Assembly: GCF_002846365.1 (NCBI RefSeq)
Contig: NZ_PJMW01000002.1
Coordinates: 2,294,001 to 2,358,000 of the forward strand
Source of the DNA: Nocardia fluminea
Lineage (GTDB): Bacteria; Actinomycetota; Actinomycetes; Mycobacteriales; Mycobacteriaceae
Reading direction: 5' to 3'
Length of the DNA: 64,000 nt
The position numbers and the translations under genes were made by a program. This document shows, piece after piece, positions 8,150-17,675 of the stretch. How positions within the stretch are numbered: position 1 is the first letter of the stretch; each line of letters begins with the position of its first letter. The notes under the pieces were generated by a model. It did not search any database and was not told the origin of the DNA. It worked only from the letters and a program-made list of their open reading frames with translations.

Positions 8150-9013
8150 GTGACAGAGCAGCACGAGACGCCGAGTGGCGTCTCCGGCAAGGCTCTTGTG
8201 CGGGACATTCCGCAGGCCACGGTGACTCGTCTTGCTACCTATCTCCGGGTTCTCGCCGGGTTGGCCGACGAGGGTGTAGTCATCGTATCGAGTGAGGAAC
8301 TCGCTGTCGCGGCGGGTGTCAATTCGGCGAAGCTGCGCAAGGATCTTTCGTTCCTCGGACCCAACGGTGTGCGGGGTGTCGGCTATGACGTAGCCAAGTT
8401 GCGCACCAGGATCGAAGATGTGCTCGGACTGTCACAGGGACATCGGGTAGTGCTGATCGGCGCGGGCAATCTGGGCCGCGCGCTGGTCGGGTACGGCGGA
8501 TTCGGGGTACGAGGCTTCACCGTGGTCGCGATCTTCGACAACGACCCGTCGGTGATCGGGCAGTCGTACGCCGGTCTCGTCGTGCGCGATGTCGAGCAGC
8601 TCACCGCGCAGATTCCCGCGCTGACGCCGACGATCGCGGTGGTGGCCGTACCCGACGAAGCCGCCCAGGACGTGTGTGACCGGCTCGTCGCCGCCGGACT
8701 GCCGTCGATTCTGAGTTTCGCGCCGCTGGAACTGCGCGCGCCCGCCCACGTCCAGGTCCGCCGCGTCGATCTGGCGATGGAACTGCAGATGCTGTCCTTC
8801 GACGCCGCGCGCAACGACGCGCCCGCGCTGCCCGAGATCGCCGAGGTCGGTTCCGGCCGTGTCGCGCGCCGGGTACCGCCGCCAAGCCACCTCACCCATG
8901 CCGCACCGGTCGAACCGGCCCGCGGCAGGCCGACGCGGCGTACCGCGCCGCATTCGGCCACGCCCCACTCGGCAACGGAGCCAAGCACCAAGGGATCGGT
9001 GATCACGCCATGA
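8150..9013 (+). CDS. rex: Redox-sensing transcriptional repressor Rex
   Basis: A 287-residue Rex protein. A winged helix (about 20-85) with AAGVNSAKLRKDLSFLG as recognition region is followed by a Rossmann domain starting VVLIGAGNLGRAL (100-112) that senses NADH/NAD+. The C-terminal domain-swapped helix region is VRRVDLAMELQML. The last 60 residues form a Pro/His/Thr-rich tail not needed in the core fold. It heads the hemA-hemC-hemD genes, the same order as rex-hemACD in Streptomyces, and carries a Rex-type operator in its own promoter, so autoregulation is likely. Mycobacteria lack rex at this site. The GTG at 8150 has GGAG about 19 nt upstream and weak purines nearby. Confidence 0.95.
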   Translation: MTEQHETPSGVSGKALVRDIPQATVTRLATYLRVLAGLADEGVVIVSSEELAVAAGVNSAKLRKDLSFLGPNGVRGVGYDVAKLRTRIEDVLGLSQGHRVVLIGAGNLGRALVGYGGFGVRGFTVVAIFDNDPSVIGQSYAGLVVRDVEQLTAQIPALTPTIAVVAVPDEAAQDVCDRLVAAGLPSILSFAPLELRAPAHVQVRRVDLAMELQMLSFDAARNDAPALPEIAEVGSGRVARRVPPPSHLTHAAPVEPARGRPTRRTAPHSATPHSATEPSTKGSVITP

Positions 9014-9089
9014 GCGAGCGCCAGCGAGCTGAACAGCGATACGGCGTGCGGACACGCATGGCGGGACAGAGCACCGGCGAGGTGTGGTC

Positions 9090-10562
9090 ATGAGTGTTCT
9101 GCTGGTCGGGATTTCGCACCGGAGCGCCCCGGTATCGGTGCTGGAGAAGGTGGCCATCAGCGAGGCCGATCGGCCCAAGCTGGTGGATCGGCTGCTCGCC
9201 TCGAGTCATGTGTCGGAGGCGATGATCGTCTCCACCTGCAACCGGGTCGAGGTCTACGCGGTCGTCGACGCCTTCCACGGCGGACTCGGCGAGGTGAGCG
9301 AGCTGCTCACCAAGCATTCCGGACTGCCGCTGGGCGATCTCACCAAGCACGCCTACGTGCGCTACAGCGAGGCCGCGGCCGAGCACCTGTTCGCTGTCGC
9401 CAGCGGCCTGGACTCGATGGTCGTCGGCGAGCAGCAGGTGCTCAGCCAGATTCGGAGCGCCTACGCCAGCGCCGACGGTCAGCAGGCGGTCGGGCGCACG
9501 TTGCACGAGCTGGCCCAGCACGGGCTGCGGGTCGGCAAGCGGGTGCATTCGGAGACCGGGATCGACCGGGCCGGTGCGTCGGTGGTGTCGGTGGCGCTGG
9601 ATCGGGCGCGCGGCGTCGTCGGCGATCTCGCCGGGCGGACCGCGGTGGTGGTCGGTGCGGGCGCGATGGGCGGGCTGGCCGTCGCGCATCTGTCGCGGGC
9701 CGGGATCGGGCGCATCATCGTCGTCAACCGGACCCTCGAACGCGCACAGCGGCTCGCCGAGACCGGGCGTGCCATGCACGGTGCCGACGCGGTGGCGGTC
9801 GAGATGTCGCAGCTCACCGAGGCCATGGCGGGCACCGATGTCGTGATCACCTGTACGGGCGCGGTCGGGGCCGTGGTGACCTTGGCCGACACCCATCGTG
9901 CGCTCGCGGGCCGGTCGGGCACCGACGCCGCCGAGCGCCCGCTCGTCTTCTGCGATCTGGGTCTGCCCCGCGATGTGGAGCACGCCGTGGCGGGTCTGCC
10001 CGGCGTCGCCGTCATCGACATCGAATCGCTGCAGCGCGATCCGGCCGCGGGTGCCGCGGCCGACGACACCGCCGCCGCGCGCCTCATCGTCGCCGACGAA
10101 CTCGCCAAATACCTTGCCGGGCAACGCATGGCGGAGGTCACTCCTACGGTGGCCGCGCTGCGTCAGCGTGCCGCCGATGTGGTGGAGGCCGAACTGCTCC
10201 GTCTCGATTCGCGGCTGCCCGACCTGGCCGACCCGGCTCGCGACGAGGTGGCGCGCACGGTGCGCCGCGTCGTCGACAAGCTGCTGCACGCGCCGACCGT
10301 ACGGGTGAAGCAGCTGGCGTCGACGCCGGGCGGCGACAGCTACGCCGAAGCGCTGCGTGAGCTGTTCGAACTCAAACCCGGTGCGGTACAAGCGGTTGCC
10401 GCTCCGATGGAGGTCGCCGCGGCGGAGTCCGCGCTGGCCGACGACTTCACCGTAGGCCACCTCGGCGATGGGCCGTCACGCTTGACCGAGTCAAGACCCG
10501 ACACAGGCAGCATGCGAAACCACGCAGCGCCGCTCGGGCATGCGCAGGAGGAAACCGCATGA
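9090..10562 (+). CDS. hemA: Glutamyl-tRNA reductase
   Basis: A 490-residue enzyme that reduces glutamyl-tRNA(Glu) with NADPH to glutamate-1-semialdehyde, the first committed step of C5 heme synthesis. The catalytic cysteine is C50 in [13 protein letters not shown]. The conserved [15 protein letters not shown] segment and a Rossmann NADPH domain ([12 protein letters not shown]) follow, and the C-terminal dimerization domain carries the usual [13 protein letters not shown]. The ATG at 9090 (protein [14 protein letters not shown]) is preferred over GTG 9084 by match to the family start and by GAGG upstream. The stop overlaps hemC by 4 nt. Confidence 0.97.
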   Translation: MSVLLVGISHRSAPVSVLEKVAISEADRPKLVDRLLASSHVSEAMIVSTCNRVEVYAVVDAFHGGLGEVSELLTKHSGLPLGDLTKHAYVRYSEAAAEHLFAVASGLDSMVVGEQQVLSQIRSAYASADGQQAVGRTLHELAQHGLRVGKRVHSETGIDRAGASVVSVALDRARGVVGDLAGRTAVVVGAGAMGGLAVAHLSRAGIGRIIVVNRTLERAQRLAETGRAMHGADAVAVEMSQLTEAMAGTDVVITCTGAVGAVVTLADTHRALAGRSGTDAAERPLVFCDLGLPRDVEHAVAGLPGVAVIDIESLQRDPAAGAAADDTAAARLIVADELAKYLAGQRMAEVTPTVAALRQRAADVVEAELLRLDSRLPDLADPARDEVARTVRRVVDKLLHAPTVRVKQLASTPGGDSYAEALRELFELKPGAVQAVAAPMEVAAAESALADDFTVGHLGDGPSRLTESRPDTGSMRNHAAPLGHAQEETA

Positions 10563-11590
10563 CCACGACAGTGCAGGAAGAGGACACCGTGACCGCAGGC
10601 AGCGCCGATGCGCCGTGGCGGATCGGCACGCGCGGCAGCCTGCTCGCGCTGACACAGGCGGGCACCATCCGTGATGCGCTGATCGCGGCGGGCCAGCCCG
10701 CCGAACTGGTGGTCATCAAGACGCCGGGCGATCTGTCCTCGGATCCGGTGCAGAAGATCGGTGTCGGGGTGTTCACCTCCGCGCTGCGCGACGAGCTCGC
10801 CGCGGGCGGCATCGACATCGCGGTGCATTCCTATAAGGACCTCCCCACCGCGCAGGACCCGCGCTTCACCATCGCCGCGATCCCGCCGCGCGAGGACCCG
10901 CGCGACGCGCTGGTGGCTCGCGACGGCATGGTCCTGGGCGAACTGCCCGCCGGTGCTCGCGTCGGGACCTCGGCGCCGCGCCGTGCCGCGCAGTTGCGCG
11001 CACTCGGCCTCGGCCTCGACATCCTTCCGCTGCGCGGCAATATCGACTCCCGTCTGCGCAAGGTGAGCGAGGGCGAACTCGACGCGATCGTCATCGCCAG
11101 GGCAGGTCTGTGCCGGATCGGGCGCACCGACGAGATCACCGAATCGCTCGAACCGGTGCAGATGCTGCCCGCCCCCTCCCAGGGCGCGCTCGCGGTCGAA
11201 TGCCGCAGTGACGACCCGCAATTGATCGAGATCCTCGCCGGTCTGGACGATGCCGCGACCAGAGCCGCGGTGCTCGCCGAGCGTTCGCTGCTCGGTGAGC
11301 TCGAGGCCGGCTGCACCGCGCCGATCGGCGCCCTCGCCGAGATCGTCGAGTCGATCGACGAGGACGGCCGGATCTTCGATGAACTCTCGCTGCGCGCCTG
11401 TGCCGCCGCGATCGACGGCTCCGACGTCTTGCGCGCCTCGATCGTCGGCGCGCCGAAAGACGCGGCCGAACTCGGTCGCACGCTGGCGCGCGAACTGCTG
11501 GACCTGGGTGCTCGCGCATTGCTGAGCGTCGCAGACGAACCGGCGCCCACCGACTTCACTAATTCCAGCCCGATGGAGAACAACCGATGA
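10559..11590 (+). CDS. hemC: Hydroxymethylbilane synthase (porphobilinogen deaminase)
   Basis: A 343-residue cytosolic enzyme joining four porphobilinogens into hydroxymethylbilane. Signature segments are [29 protein letters not shown] and [11 protein letters not shown]. The dipyrromethane cofactor attaches to C252 in [14 protein letters not shown]. The first 18 residues are a variable extension before the first beta strand. The start overlaps hemA (ATGA) and its end overlaps hemD (ATGA), so the three genes are translationally coupled and are probably all under Rex control. Confidence 0.97.
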   Translation: MTTTVQEEDTVTAGSADAPWRIGTRGSLLALTQAGTIRDALIAAGQPAELVVIKTPGDLSSDPVQKIGVGVFTSALRDELAAGGIDIAVHSYKDLPTAQDPRFTIAAIPPREDPRDALVARDGMVLGELPAGARVGTSAPRRAAQLRALGLGLDILPLRGNIDSRLRKVSEGELDAIVIARAGLCRIGRTDEITESLEPVQMLPAPSQGALAVECRSDDPQLIEILAGLDDAATRAAVLAERSLLGELEAGCTAPIGALAEIVESIDEDGRIFDELSLRACAAAIDGSDVLRASIVGAPKDAAELGRTLARELLDLGARALLSVADEPAPTDFTNSSPMENNR

Positions 11591-13161
11591 GCAGCAGCCG
11601 AGCTACCAAGAAGCAACCAGGGCGGATCCTTTTCGTCGGATCCGGCCCCGGCGACCCGGCCCTGCTGACCGTGCGTGCCCGTGAGGTGCTCGAGCGGGCG
11701 ATGCTGGCGTTCACCGACCCCGATGTCGACAAGGGCGTGCTCGCCCTGATCGGCAGCGCGGTCGAGGTGGGCGAGGACGGCGAGAGCCCGGTCGACGTGC
11801 GGCCCGCCCTCGGCGAACCCGCCGAGGTGGCCAAGACGCTGATCGCCGAGGCGCGCAACGGTCACGACGTGGTCCGCATCGTCACCGGCGACCCGTTGAC
11901 CACCGACTCGGTGATCAACGAGGTCAATGCCGTCACCCGTTCGCACATGGTGTTCGAAGTGCTGCCCGGCCTGCCCAACGGCTCGGCCGTGCCCAGCTAC
12001 GCCGGCATCGCGCTGGGCTCCGGGCACACCGAGGCCGATGTGCGCGGCGAGGTCGACTGGTCGGCGCTGGCCGCCGCCCCCGGCCCGCTGGTGCTGCACG
12101 CCACCTCCGGGCATCTGGCCGAGACCGCGAGCGCGCTGGTGGAACACGGTATGGCGCCGCAGACGCCGGTCGCGGTGACCGTGCGCGGCACCACGCGTCA
12201 GCAGCGCACCATCGAGGCCACGCTGGCCTCGCTCAACAACGCCGCGTCCGAGCTGGTCGGCCCGCTGGTCGTGACGGTCGGCAAGGAAGTCGACAAGCGC
12301 GCCAAGATGTCGTGGTGGGAGTCGCGTGCCCTCTACGGCTGGACCGTGCTCGTCCCGCGCACCAAGGATCAGGCGGGGGAGATGAGCGAGCGGCTCGTCA
12401 CCCACGGCGCTATCCCGATCGAGGTGCCGACGATCGCGGTGGAGCCGCCGCGCAGCCCCGCCCAGATGGAACGGGCGGTGAAGGGCCTGGTCGACGGGCG
12501 TTACCAGTGGGTGGTGTTCACCTCGACCAACGCGGTGCGCGCGGTGTGGGAGAAGTTCGCCGAGTTCGGTCTGGACGCGCGCGCGTTCTCCGGGGTGAAG
12601 ATCGCCTGCGTCGGTGAGGCCACCGCGGAAAGGGTGCGTTCCTTCGGTATCAACCCCGAACTGGTGCCCAGCGGCGAACAGTCCTCCGAGGGCCTGCTGG
12701 CCGACTTCCCGCCCTACGACGACGTGTTCGATCCGGTGAACCGGGTGCTGTTGCCCCGCGCCGACATCGCCACCGAGACCCTGGCCGAGGGCCTGCGTGA
12801 GCGCGGCTGGGAGATCGACGACGTCACCGCTTACCGCACGGTGCGCGCCTCGCCGCCGCCCGCGGAGACCCGCGAGATGATCAAGACCGGCGGTTTCGAC
12901 GCGGTCCTGTTCACCTCGTCCTCCACGGTGCGCAACCTGGTCGGCATCGCGGGCAAGCCGCACGCCCGCACCATCGTGGCCTGCATCGGCCCGAAGACCG
13001 CCGAGACCGCGATCGAGTTCGGGCTGCGCGTGGACGTGCAGCCCGAGACGGCTCAGGTGGGCCCACTGGTGGAGTCGCTCGCCGAGCATGCCTCGCGCCT
13101 GCGCGCCGAGGGCCTGCTGCCGCCGCCGCGTAAGAAGAGCCGCCGCAGCAGCAGCCGCTGA
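11587..13161 (+). CDS. hemD: Uroporphyrinogen-III synthase fused to a SUMT-like methyltransferase domain
   Basis: A 524-residue two-domain protein. Residues about 10-240 resemble uroporphyrinogen-III C-methyltransferase and begin [12 protein letters not shown]. The usual catalytic GDPFVFGRGxEE block is replaced by [13 protein letters not shown], and the PGVT/S motif reads [15 protein letters not shown]. Residues 250-500 are HemD ([22 protein letters not shown]-type DDVTAYRT and [10 protein letters not shown]), which closes the tetrapyrrole ring. The C-terminus is Arg/Lys/Ser-rich. The same fusion is found in mycobacteria (Rv0511) and Streptomyces. Methylation towards siroheme is uncertain because the first domain has drifted. 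It is followed by a strong terminator. Confidence 0.92.
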   Translation: MSSSRATKKQPGRILFVGSGPGDPALLTVRAREVLERAMLAFTDPDVDKGVLALIGSAVEVGEDGESPVDVRPALGEPAEVAKTLIAEARNGHDVVRIVTGDPLTTDSVINEVNAVTRSHMVFEVLPGLPNGSAVPSYAGIALGSGHTEADVRGEVDWSALAAAPGPLVLHATSGHLAETASALVEHGMAPQTPVAVTVRGTTRQQRTIEATLASLNNAASELVGPLVVTVGKEVDKRAKMSWWESRALYGWTVLVPRTKDQAGEMSERLVTHGAIPIEVPTIAVEPPRSPAQMERAVKGLVDGRYQWVVFTSTNAVRAVWEKFAEFGLDARAFSGVKIACVGEATAERVRSFGINPELVPSGEQSSEGLLADFPPYDDVFDPVNRVLLPRADIATETLAEGLRERGWEIDDVTAYRTVRASPPPAETREMIKTGGFDAVLFTSSSTVRNLVGIAGKPHARTIVACIGPKTAETAIEFGLRVDVQPETAQVGPLVESLAEHASRLRAEGLLPPPRKKSRRSSSR

Positions 13162-13169
13162 GCTCAGCA

Positions 13170-13213
13170 GATACGCCGAAAGCCCGCCCGCGACGGCGGG
13201 CTTTCGGCGTATC
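13170..13213. terminator. Strong bidirectional terminator after hemD
   Basis: A perfect 19-bp stem, GATACGCCGAAAGCCCGCC (13170-13188) with GGCGGGCTTTCGGCGTATC (13195-13213), and a 6-nt loop. It sits between hemD (plus) and a small convergent gene (minus) and can end both transcripts. Confidence 0.9.
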
Positions 13214-13217
13214 AGGG

Positions 13218-13496
13218 TCATCGGCTGTAGCGCAGCAGCGTGCGCACGAGCCGGCAGGTGGCATCCGACGGCGGCCGGATGTCGATCTTGTCGGCGGTGC
13301 GTCGAATCGTCTCGTTGGTGGCCTGATTGGGTAGGTACACACCGGAATCCAGCAGCGCGATCGTCAACCGCATGGCCTTGAGGCGGCGATTGTGTGCCAC
13401 GTACCAGCGGCGCGGACGACCCGCGGGCAGTCGCTTCTTCTCGAGCGGCACGTACGGCGCGGTGATGAAAGTGGTCTGAGCGGCAATGGCGTTCAT
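13218..13496 (-). CDS. Small basic protein of unknown function
   Basis: A 92-residue, strongly basic protein. It starts MNAIAAQTTFITAPYVPLEK, continues with an Arg/Lys-rich stretch (about 20-45, including GRPRRWYVAHNRR), then a short hydrophobic/amphipathic helix and an LPNQATNETIRRTADK segment. It has no signal peptide and no motif I recognise; the charge would suit nucleic acid or ribosome contact, but that is inference. The ATG at 13496 has GGGAGGA 8 nt upstream, which favours it over longer forms that extend to 13736. It is convergent with hemD. Confidence 0.65.
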   Translation of the reverse strand: MNAIAAQTTFITAPYVPLEKKRLPAGRPRRWYVAHNRRLKAMRLTIALLDSGVYLPNQATNETIRRTADKIDIRPPSDATCRLVRTLLRYSR

Positions 13497-13750
13497 TCGG
13501 CGTCCTCCCGTTGCGTTTGGGTCCCGCCCCCGATCGTCGGAACCCTCGAACACGCTTTCGATTATACCGAGGGGCACCGACAGGTTTCGTCGATCTCTCG
13601 CGGAAGCCATTGAGCTCCAGTGGCTTTCGATGTTATCCACAGGTTCGCCGCGACCGGTCGCCGACCTCGGCGAAGCGCCGCGGGTGGTGATTCGCCGGTA
13701 GCTGTCGGACCGCTGTGGTCTAGTAGCGCAACGCAACCCGAGGAGAGGCG

Positions 13751-14929
13751 ATGACGGTGGACGAGATCGGCGAGCGGCTCGGCGCGCATGTCGCGGCCGG
13801 CGAACTACTCGGCCTGGCCTGGCTCGTGGCGATCGGCGACGACGTGACCACCGGCGCCATCGGCCATCTCGATGCCACGCGCGCCACGCCGATACGCACC
13901 GACACGATCTTCCGGATCTCCTCGATGACCAAACCGCTCACCGCGGCCGCCGCGTCGATCCTGATCGACGACGGCGTACTCGACCCGGCCGACCCGGTCG
14001 ACCGGCTGCTCCCCGAACTCGCGAACCCGCGGGTGCTCGCGAAGCCCACCGCCGAAGTCACCGACACGGTCGCGGCGAACCGTCCGATCACCGTCGACGA
14101 CGTGCTGACCTTCCGCCTCGGCTGGGGCATGGATTTCGCCGACTTCTCACCCAAGCCCTTCGACGCCGCCTGGAGCGCGCTCGGCCTCGGCTGGGGCCCG
14201 CCGACGCCCGCGCGGATGTTGCCCCCGGACACCTGGCTGCGCCGGCTCGGCACCCTGCCCCTGCAGTATCAGCCCGGCGAGCGCTGGCTCTACCACGTCG
14301 GCGCGTCGATCCTCGGCGTCCTGGTCGCCAGGGCGGCGGGCAAGCCGCTCTCGGAATTCCTGGCCGAACGTATTCTGCGTCCGCTCGGCATGACCGACAC
14401 CGGCTTCTCCGTCCCGCCCGGCGCACTGGCCCGATTCGGTACCCACTACGCGGACATCGACGGCGCCCGCACCGTCTTCGACCCCGTCGACGGCCAATGG
14501 AGCACCCCGCCCGCCTTCGAGGGCGGCGGCGACGGCCTCGTCTCCACCCTCGCCGACTATCACCGCTTCGCCCGCATGCTGCGCGAGGGCGGCGAACTCG
14601 ACGGCATCCGGGTGCTGTCCGAACATGCCGTCACCACCATGACCACCAACCACCTCACCGCCGAGCAACTGGCCCGCGGCGGGCCGGGCCCCGGCGACAG
14701 CGCGGGGTGGGGCTACGGCGTCGGGGTCCAGCTCCGCGACCAACCGGACGGCCCACGCGCAGGTGCCTACGGCTGGGCGGGCGGCCTCGGCTCGACCTGG
14801 TCCAACGACGGGGCGGTGACGGCGATCCTGCTCACCAACGAAACCTGGAGTTCGGCGGGTCCGTCCCCGGTCTTCGCAACTTTCGAGCAGATCCTCGGGG
14901 AGACGGCCCGCCGCCGCGACCCGTTGTAG
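13751..14929 (+). CDS. Serine hydrolase of the beta-lactamase/transpeptidase-like family
   Basis: A 392-residue protein of the class C beta-lactamase-like (esterase/DD-peptidase) superfamily. The SxxK motif is SSMTK (residues 57-60, within IFRISSMTKPLTAAA). The second motif (YxN type) is represented by WLYHVGASILGVL, and the GWAGGLGSTWS segment occupies the third-motif region. No signal peptide is visible, which suggests a cytosolic esterase rather than a periplasmic enzyme. Substrate unknown. It separates hemD from hemB. The ATG at 13751 follows GAGGAG. Confidence 0.83.
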   Translation: MTVDEIGERLGAHVAAGELLGLAWLVAIGDDVTTGAIGHLDATRATPIRTDTIFRISSMTKPLTAAAASILIDDGVLDPADPVDRLLPELANPRVLAKPTAEVTDTVAANRPITVDDVLTFRLGWGMDFADFSPKPFDAAWSALGLGWGPPTPARMLPPDTWLRRLGTLPLQYQPGERWLYHVGASILGVLVARAAGKPLSEFLAERILRPLGMTDTGFSVPPGALARFGTHYADIDGARTVFDPVDGQWSTPPAFEGGGDGLVSTLADYHRFARMLREGGELDGIRVLSEHAVTTMTTNHLTAEQLARGGPGPGDSAGWGYGVGVQLRDQPDGPRAGAYGWAGGLGSTWSNDGAVTAILLTNETWSSAGPSPVFATFEQILGETARRRDPL

Positions 14930-14971
14930 GCGCCGCGGCGACCATCGGGACGCAGGCGTATTCTGCGGGCT

Positions 14972-15949
14972 ATGACCGCTTTCGACCGCCCGCGGCGGTT
15001 GCGCAGGACACCCGCGTTACGCCGTCTCGTCGCCGAGACCACCCTGCAGCCGCGTCAGCTGGTGCTGCCGATGTTCGTGGCCGACGGCCTCGACGAGCCG
15101 CGGGAGATCAGCTCGATGCCGGGGGTGTATCAGCACTCGCTGGACTCACTGCGCAAGGCCGCCGCGGAATCGGTGGCCGCCGGAGTGGGCGGGCTGATGC
15201 TGTTCGGCGTGCCGCTGCCCGAGGACAAGGACGCCACCGGCAGCCAGGCCAGTGACCCGAACGGCATCCTGAACCGCGGCCTGCGCGCGCTGGCCGAAGA
15301 AGTCGGGGACGCCACGGTCATCATGGCCGACACCTGCCTCGACGAATTCACCGATCACGGCCACTGCGGGGTCATCGGCACAGACGGCGCGGTCGACAAC
15401 GACGCCACCCTGCACCGCTATGTGGAGATGGCCCTGTCGCAGGCCGACGCGGGTGCCGATCTGCTCGGGACCAGCGGCATGATGGACGGCCAGGTCGGTG
15501 CGATCCGGCGCGGACTCGACGCGGTCGGGCGCACCGACACCGCCATCCTCGCCTACGCGGCCAAGTACGCCTCGGCCTTCTACGGCCCGTTCCGTGAGGC
15601 CGTCGGCTCGTCGCTGGAAGGTGATCGCCGCACCTACCAGCAGGATCCGGCCAATCGCCGCGAATCGCTGCGCGAACTCGACCTCGACCTCGCCGAGGGC
15701 GCCGACATCGTGATGGTGAAGCCCGCGATGTCCTACCTCGACATCCTGCGCGACGTCGCCGACCGTTCGACGGTCCCCGTCGCGGCCTATCAGATCTCCG
15801 GCGAGTACGCGATGATCACCGCCGCCGCCGAGCGGGGCTGGATCGATCGCCGGGCCTCGATCCTGGAGTCGCTGATCGGCATCCGGCGGGCAGGCGCGGA
15901 CATCGTGCTCACCTACTGGGCAACCGAGGCAGCACACTGGCTGTCGTGA
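14972..15949 (+). CDS. hemB: Delta-aminolevulinic acid dehydratase (porphobilinogen synthase)
   Basis: A 325-residue enzyme condensing two 5-aminolevulinate molecules to porphobilinogen. The two Schiff-base lysines are K198 ([13 protein letters not shown]) and K250 ([12 protein letters not shown]). The metal-site segment [14 protein letters not shown] has Cys122, Asp124 and Cys132, so one of the three cysteines of the zinc type is aspartate. This is also the mycobacterial form as I recall it. It overlaps the next membrane protein gene by 4 nt (GTGA). Confidence 0.97.
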   Translation: MTAFDRPRRLRRTPALRRLVAETTLQPRQLVLPMFVADGLDEPREISSMPGVYQHSLDSLRKAAAESVAAGVGGLMLFGVPLPEDKDATGSQASDPNGILNRGLRALAEEVGDATVIMADTCLDEFTDHGHCGVIGTDGAVDNDATLHRYVEMALSQADAGADLLGTSGMMDGQVGAIRRGLDAVGRTDTAILAYAAKYASAFYGPFREAVGSSLEGDRRTYQQDPANRRESLRELDLDLAEGADIVMVKPAMSYLDILRDVADRSTVPVAAYQISGEYAMITAAAERGWIDRRASILESLIGIRRAGADIVLTYWATEAAHWLS

Positions 15950-16458
15950 TCGTTCCACCGAACAAACCCGAAACCCTGCCCATGCCGGAGGACGTCGGCA
16001 CCGCTCGCCAACTGTGGTGGGGGATCGCCGGCCTCGGTGTCGTCTACACGTTCGCCGGCGTGATCGCCATGAGCGGGGAGCGCGACAAGCTCAGCAAGCA
16101 GTTCCTCGACGAGATGCACAAGTCGGATCCGAGCATCCCCGCGTCTACCGTCGACGCGATCGTGCTGGTGGCTTTCGGGCTGACCGCGCTGGTCGGCGTG
16201 CTGCTGGCCGGCGTCACCGTGGCCATCGCGCATCAGCTCGGCCGTGGCAAGAGCTGGGCGCGCACGGTGCTCACGGTCGTCGCGATCTGGCTCGGCCTCG
16301 GCGCCGTCGCCACCATGTTCAGCTTCTCCGCCGTCGCCAATCCCGCGACAATCGTGGCGGGCGGCTCGGCGATCGTGCAGGGCGTGCTGGCCGCGGGGGC
16401 CGCGTTCCTGAGCTACCGGCCGGAGTCGACGAAGTACTTCCAAGCCCACCGGAAGTAA
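15946..16458 (+). CDS. Small integral membrane protein, four predicted membrane segments
   Basis: A 170-residue protein with about four hydrophobic helices (roughly 20-38, 68-90, 101-125 and 130-148). The soluble loop between the first two contains [19 protein letters not shown]. It has a GTG start at 15946 within the hemB stop (GTGA), so it is translationally coupled to hemB. It matches the transmembrane genes that follow hemB in mycobacteria (Rv0513/Rv0514 region). No functional motif was seen. Confidence 0.7.
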   Translation: MIVPPNKPETLPMPEDVGTARQLWWGIAGLGVVYTFAGVIAMSGERDKLSKQFLDEMHKSDPSIPASTVDAIVLVAFGLTALVGVLLAGVTVAIAHQLGRGKSWARTVLTVVAIWLGLGAVATMFSFSAVANPATIVAGGSAIVQGVLAAGAAFLSYRPESTKYFQAHRK

Positions 16459-16518
16459 CACCACACAGTGTATGGTGAGGATTATCACACCGGCTGGGTA
16501 GCCGGGGGAGCGGAGGCA

Positions 16519-16641
16519 ATGATGCGCGTGGTGATCGAGCAACCACACAGCCTGCGACGCGACCTGTTGGTCATCGGGCTGATGGTGGTGCTCACCCTCG
16601 CCGTCATCGCGCTGATACTGCTTCCGAGCCTGGTCGGCTGA
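16519..16641 (+). CDS. 40-residue single-span membrane protein
   Basis: A very short gene, MMRVVIEQPHSLRRDL followed by one hydrophobic helix (about residues 17-38) and ending LPSLVG. Support comes from a strong ribosome binding site, GGGGGAGCGGAGG, 1-13 nt before the ATG, high GC at third positions and the clean basic-then-hydrophobic layout. A TATGGT hexamer lies at about 16470. Function unknown; the orientation would place the N-terminus in the cytosol by the positive-inside rule. Confidence 0.6.
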   Translation: MMRVVIEQPHSLRRDLLVIGLMVVLTLAVIALILLPSLVG

Positions 16642-16671
16642 TTCGATCTCGCCTCTGGCAGGATCGCGGGA

Positions 16672-16935
16672 ATGAGACGCTGGTTCGCGCTGTTCGAACT
16701 CGGATTCGCCGTGCTCTTCCTGGCCTGCGCGGTCGTCAGCTGGCGTGCCGCTCGCCGCACGACCGAATTCGCGGGCACCGATGAGCATCCCGGTTTCGTG
16801 GCGGTGCGCTACGTACCGCCGTTGCTCGTGCTCGCCTGTGCGCTGGTGATCGTGACCGGGGTCCTGGTGATCGATGTCGCCGCCAGGATCTACCGCGGAT
16901 CTGTAGCGCGGCGCGGCCTCGCACCGATGATCTAG
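16672..16935 (+). CDS. Small two-span membrane protein
   Basis: An 87-residue protein with two hydrophobic segments (about residues 4-22 and 49-70), separated by an Arg-rich SWRAARRTTEFAGTDEH loop, and a short basic tail. It begins MRRWFALFELGFAVLF. It lies 30 nt after the 40-residue gene, in the same direction. No family was recognised. Confidence 0.6.
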   Translation: MRRWFALFELGFAVLFLACAVVSWRAARRTTEFAGTDEHPGFVAVRYVPPLLVLACALVIVTGVLVIDVAARIYRGSVARRGLAPMI

Positions 16936-17011
16936 AGGAAGCCGAATTCTTATGTGCGCGTGGGGGTTCGGGACACGAGCTCGCACCGCGGGCTCCCTCG
17001 AGGAGGAATCG

Positions 17012-17236
17012 ATGACCAGACTGACCGCAGGAATCTGTACCGTCGCCGCCGCGGTGGCGACGATCGCCCTGGCCGCGGCACCCGCCCAGGCCGCTCCCGG
17101 TCTGCCGCTCACCCCGATGATCGCCGAGCCGGCCGCCGACGGTTTCGCCCCGGAGACCGGCTCGAGCGGAATCTACAACGGCATCATGTGCCAGCTGCAC
17201 ACGATCTCGGCCGAAGTGCCCTGCATGTACACCTGA
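17012..17236 (+). CDS. Small secreted protein
   Basis: A 74-residue protein with a Sec signal peptide: basic MTRLTAG, a hydrophobic core and an AQA-AP cleavage site near residue 28. The mature part is about 45 residues, acidic, with two cysteines (MCQLHTIS and VPCMYT) that could form a disulfide. The ATG at 17012 is chosen because GAGGAGGAATC precedes it; an upstream in-frame start at 16952 would bury the signal peptide. The stop abuts that of the convergent secreted protein gene. Function unknown. Confidence 0.65.
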   Translation: MTRLTAGICTVAAAVATIALAAAPAQAAPGLPLTPMIAEPAADGFAPETGSSGIYNGIMCQLHTISAEVPCMYT

Positions 17237-17623
17237 TCAGCTGGTCCACTGCTGGTAGACGTCGACGATGCGGCCGCCGCGCGTGTCGGGCGCGTTCAGG
17301 AAGACGGAGACGGTGCCGTCGGGATGACCCGCCGCTTCCGTCACCACCTGACGCAGGGTGGCGCGGATGCCGCCGTCGGCGTCGCGGTACAGATCGGTAT
17401 CGGCGTGCAGGCCCGCGCCGATCCGCTGGGCGGGCACGAGCATCGCGGTGATCGCCGGAATCGGTCCCGATCCGAGGGCAACGGTCTCCTCGTGGTCGAG
17501 CTGGACACCGATCCGATCGGGCTGGGCCTGCGGTGCGAACGCCGCGGCCGAACCCGCGCCGAATAGCACTCCCGCCGCGACGAACCCTGTGCCAAGGGCA
17601 GTGCTGGTGACGCCGAAACGCAT
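17237..17623 (-). CDS. Secreted protein of unknown function
   Basis: A 128-residue protein with an N-terminal signal peptide (MRFGVTSTALGTGFVAAGVL, likely cut after AAAFA near residue 30). The mature domain of about 98 residues is hydrophilic and has no cysteines. Segments such as DGTVSVFLNAPDTRG and IVDVYQQW suggest a beta-rich fold, but no family was recognised. The two convergent stop codons are directly adjacent (17234-17236 and 17237-17239). A 19-bp palindrome lies 34 nt upstream of the start. Confidence 0.65.
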   Translation of the reverse strand: MRFGVTSTALGTGFVAAGVLFGAGSAAAFAPQAQPDRIGVQLDHEETVALGSGPIPAITAMLVPAQRIGAGLHADTDLYRDADGGIRATLRQVVTEAAGHPDGTVSVFLNAPDTRGGRIVDVYQQWTS

Positions 17624-17656
17624 GAAATACCCTCTCGCTGATAGCTGATTTCCCTA

Positions 17657-17675
17657 CGGCTCAGGTGCTGAGCCG
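17657..17675. promoter_or_regulatory. Palindrome between a secreted-protein gene and hemL
   Basis: CGGCTCAG-GTG-CTGAGCCG: perfect 8-bp arms, 3-nt centre. It is located between two divergent genes (17623 minus, 17831 plus), where an operator is more likely than a terminator. The binding protein is unknown. Confidence 0.35.

Noticed and set aside
10831..13221. A 796-residue minus-strand frame opposite hemC/hemD
   Set aside because: Shadow of two strongly conserved heme genes; composition is His/Arg/Gly-rich with no domain.
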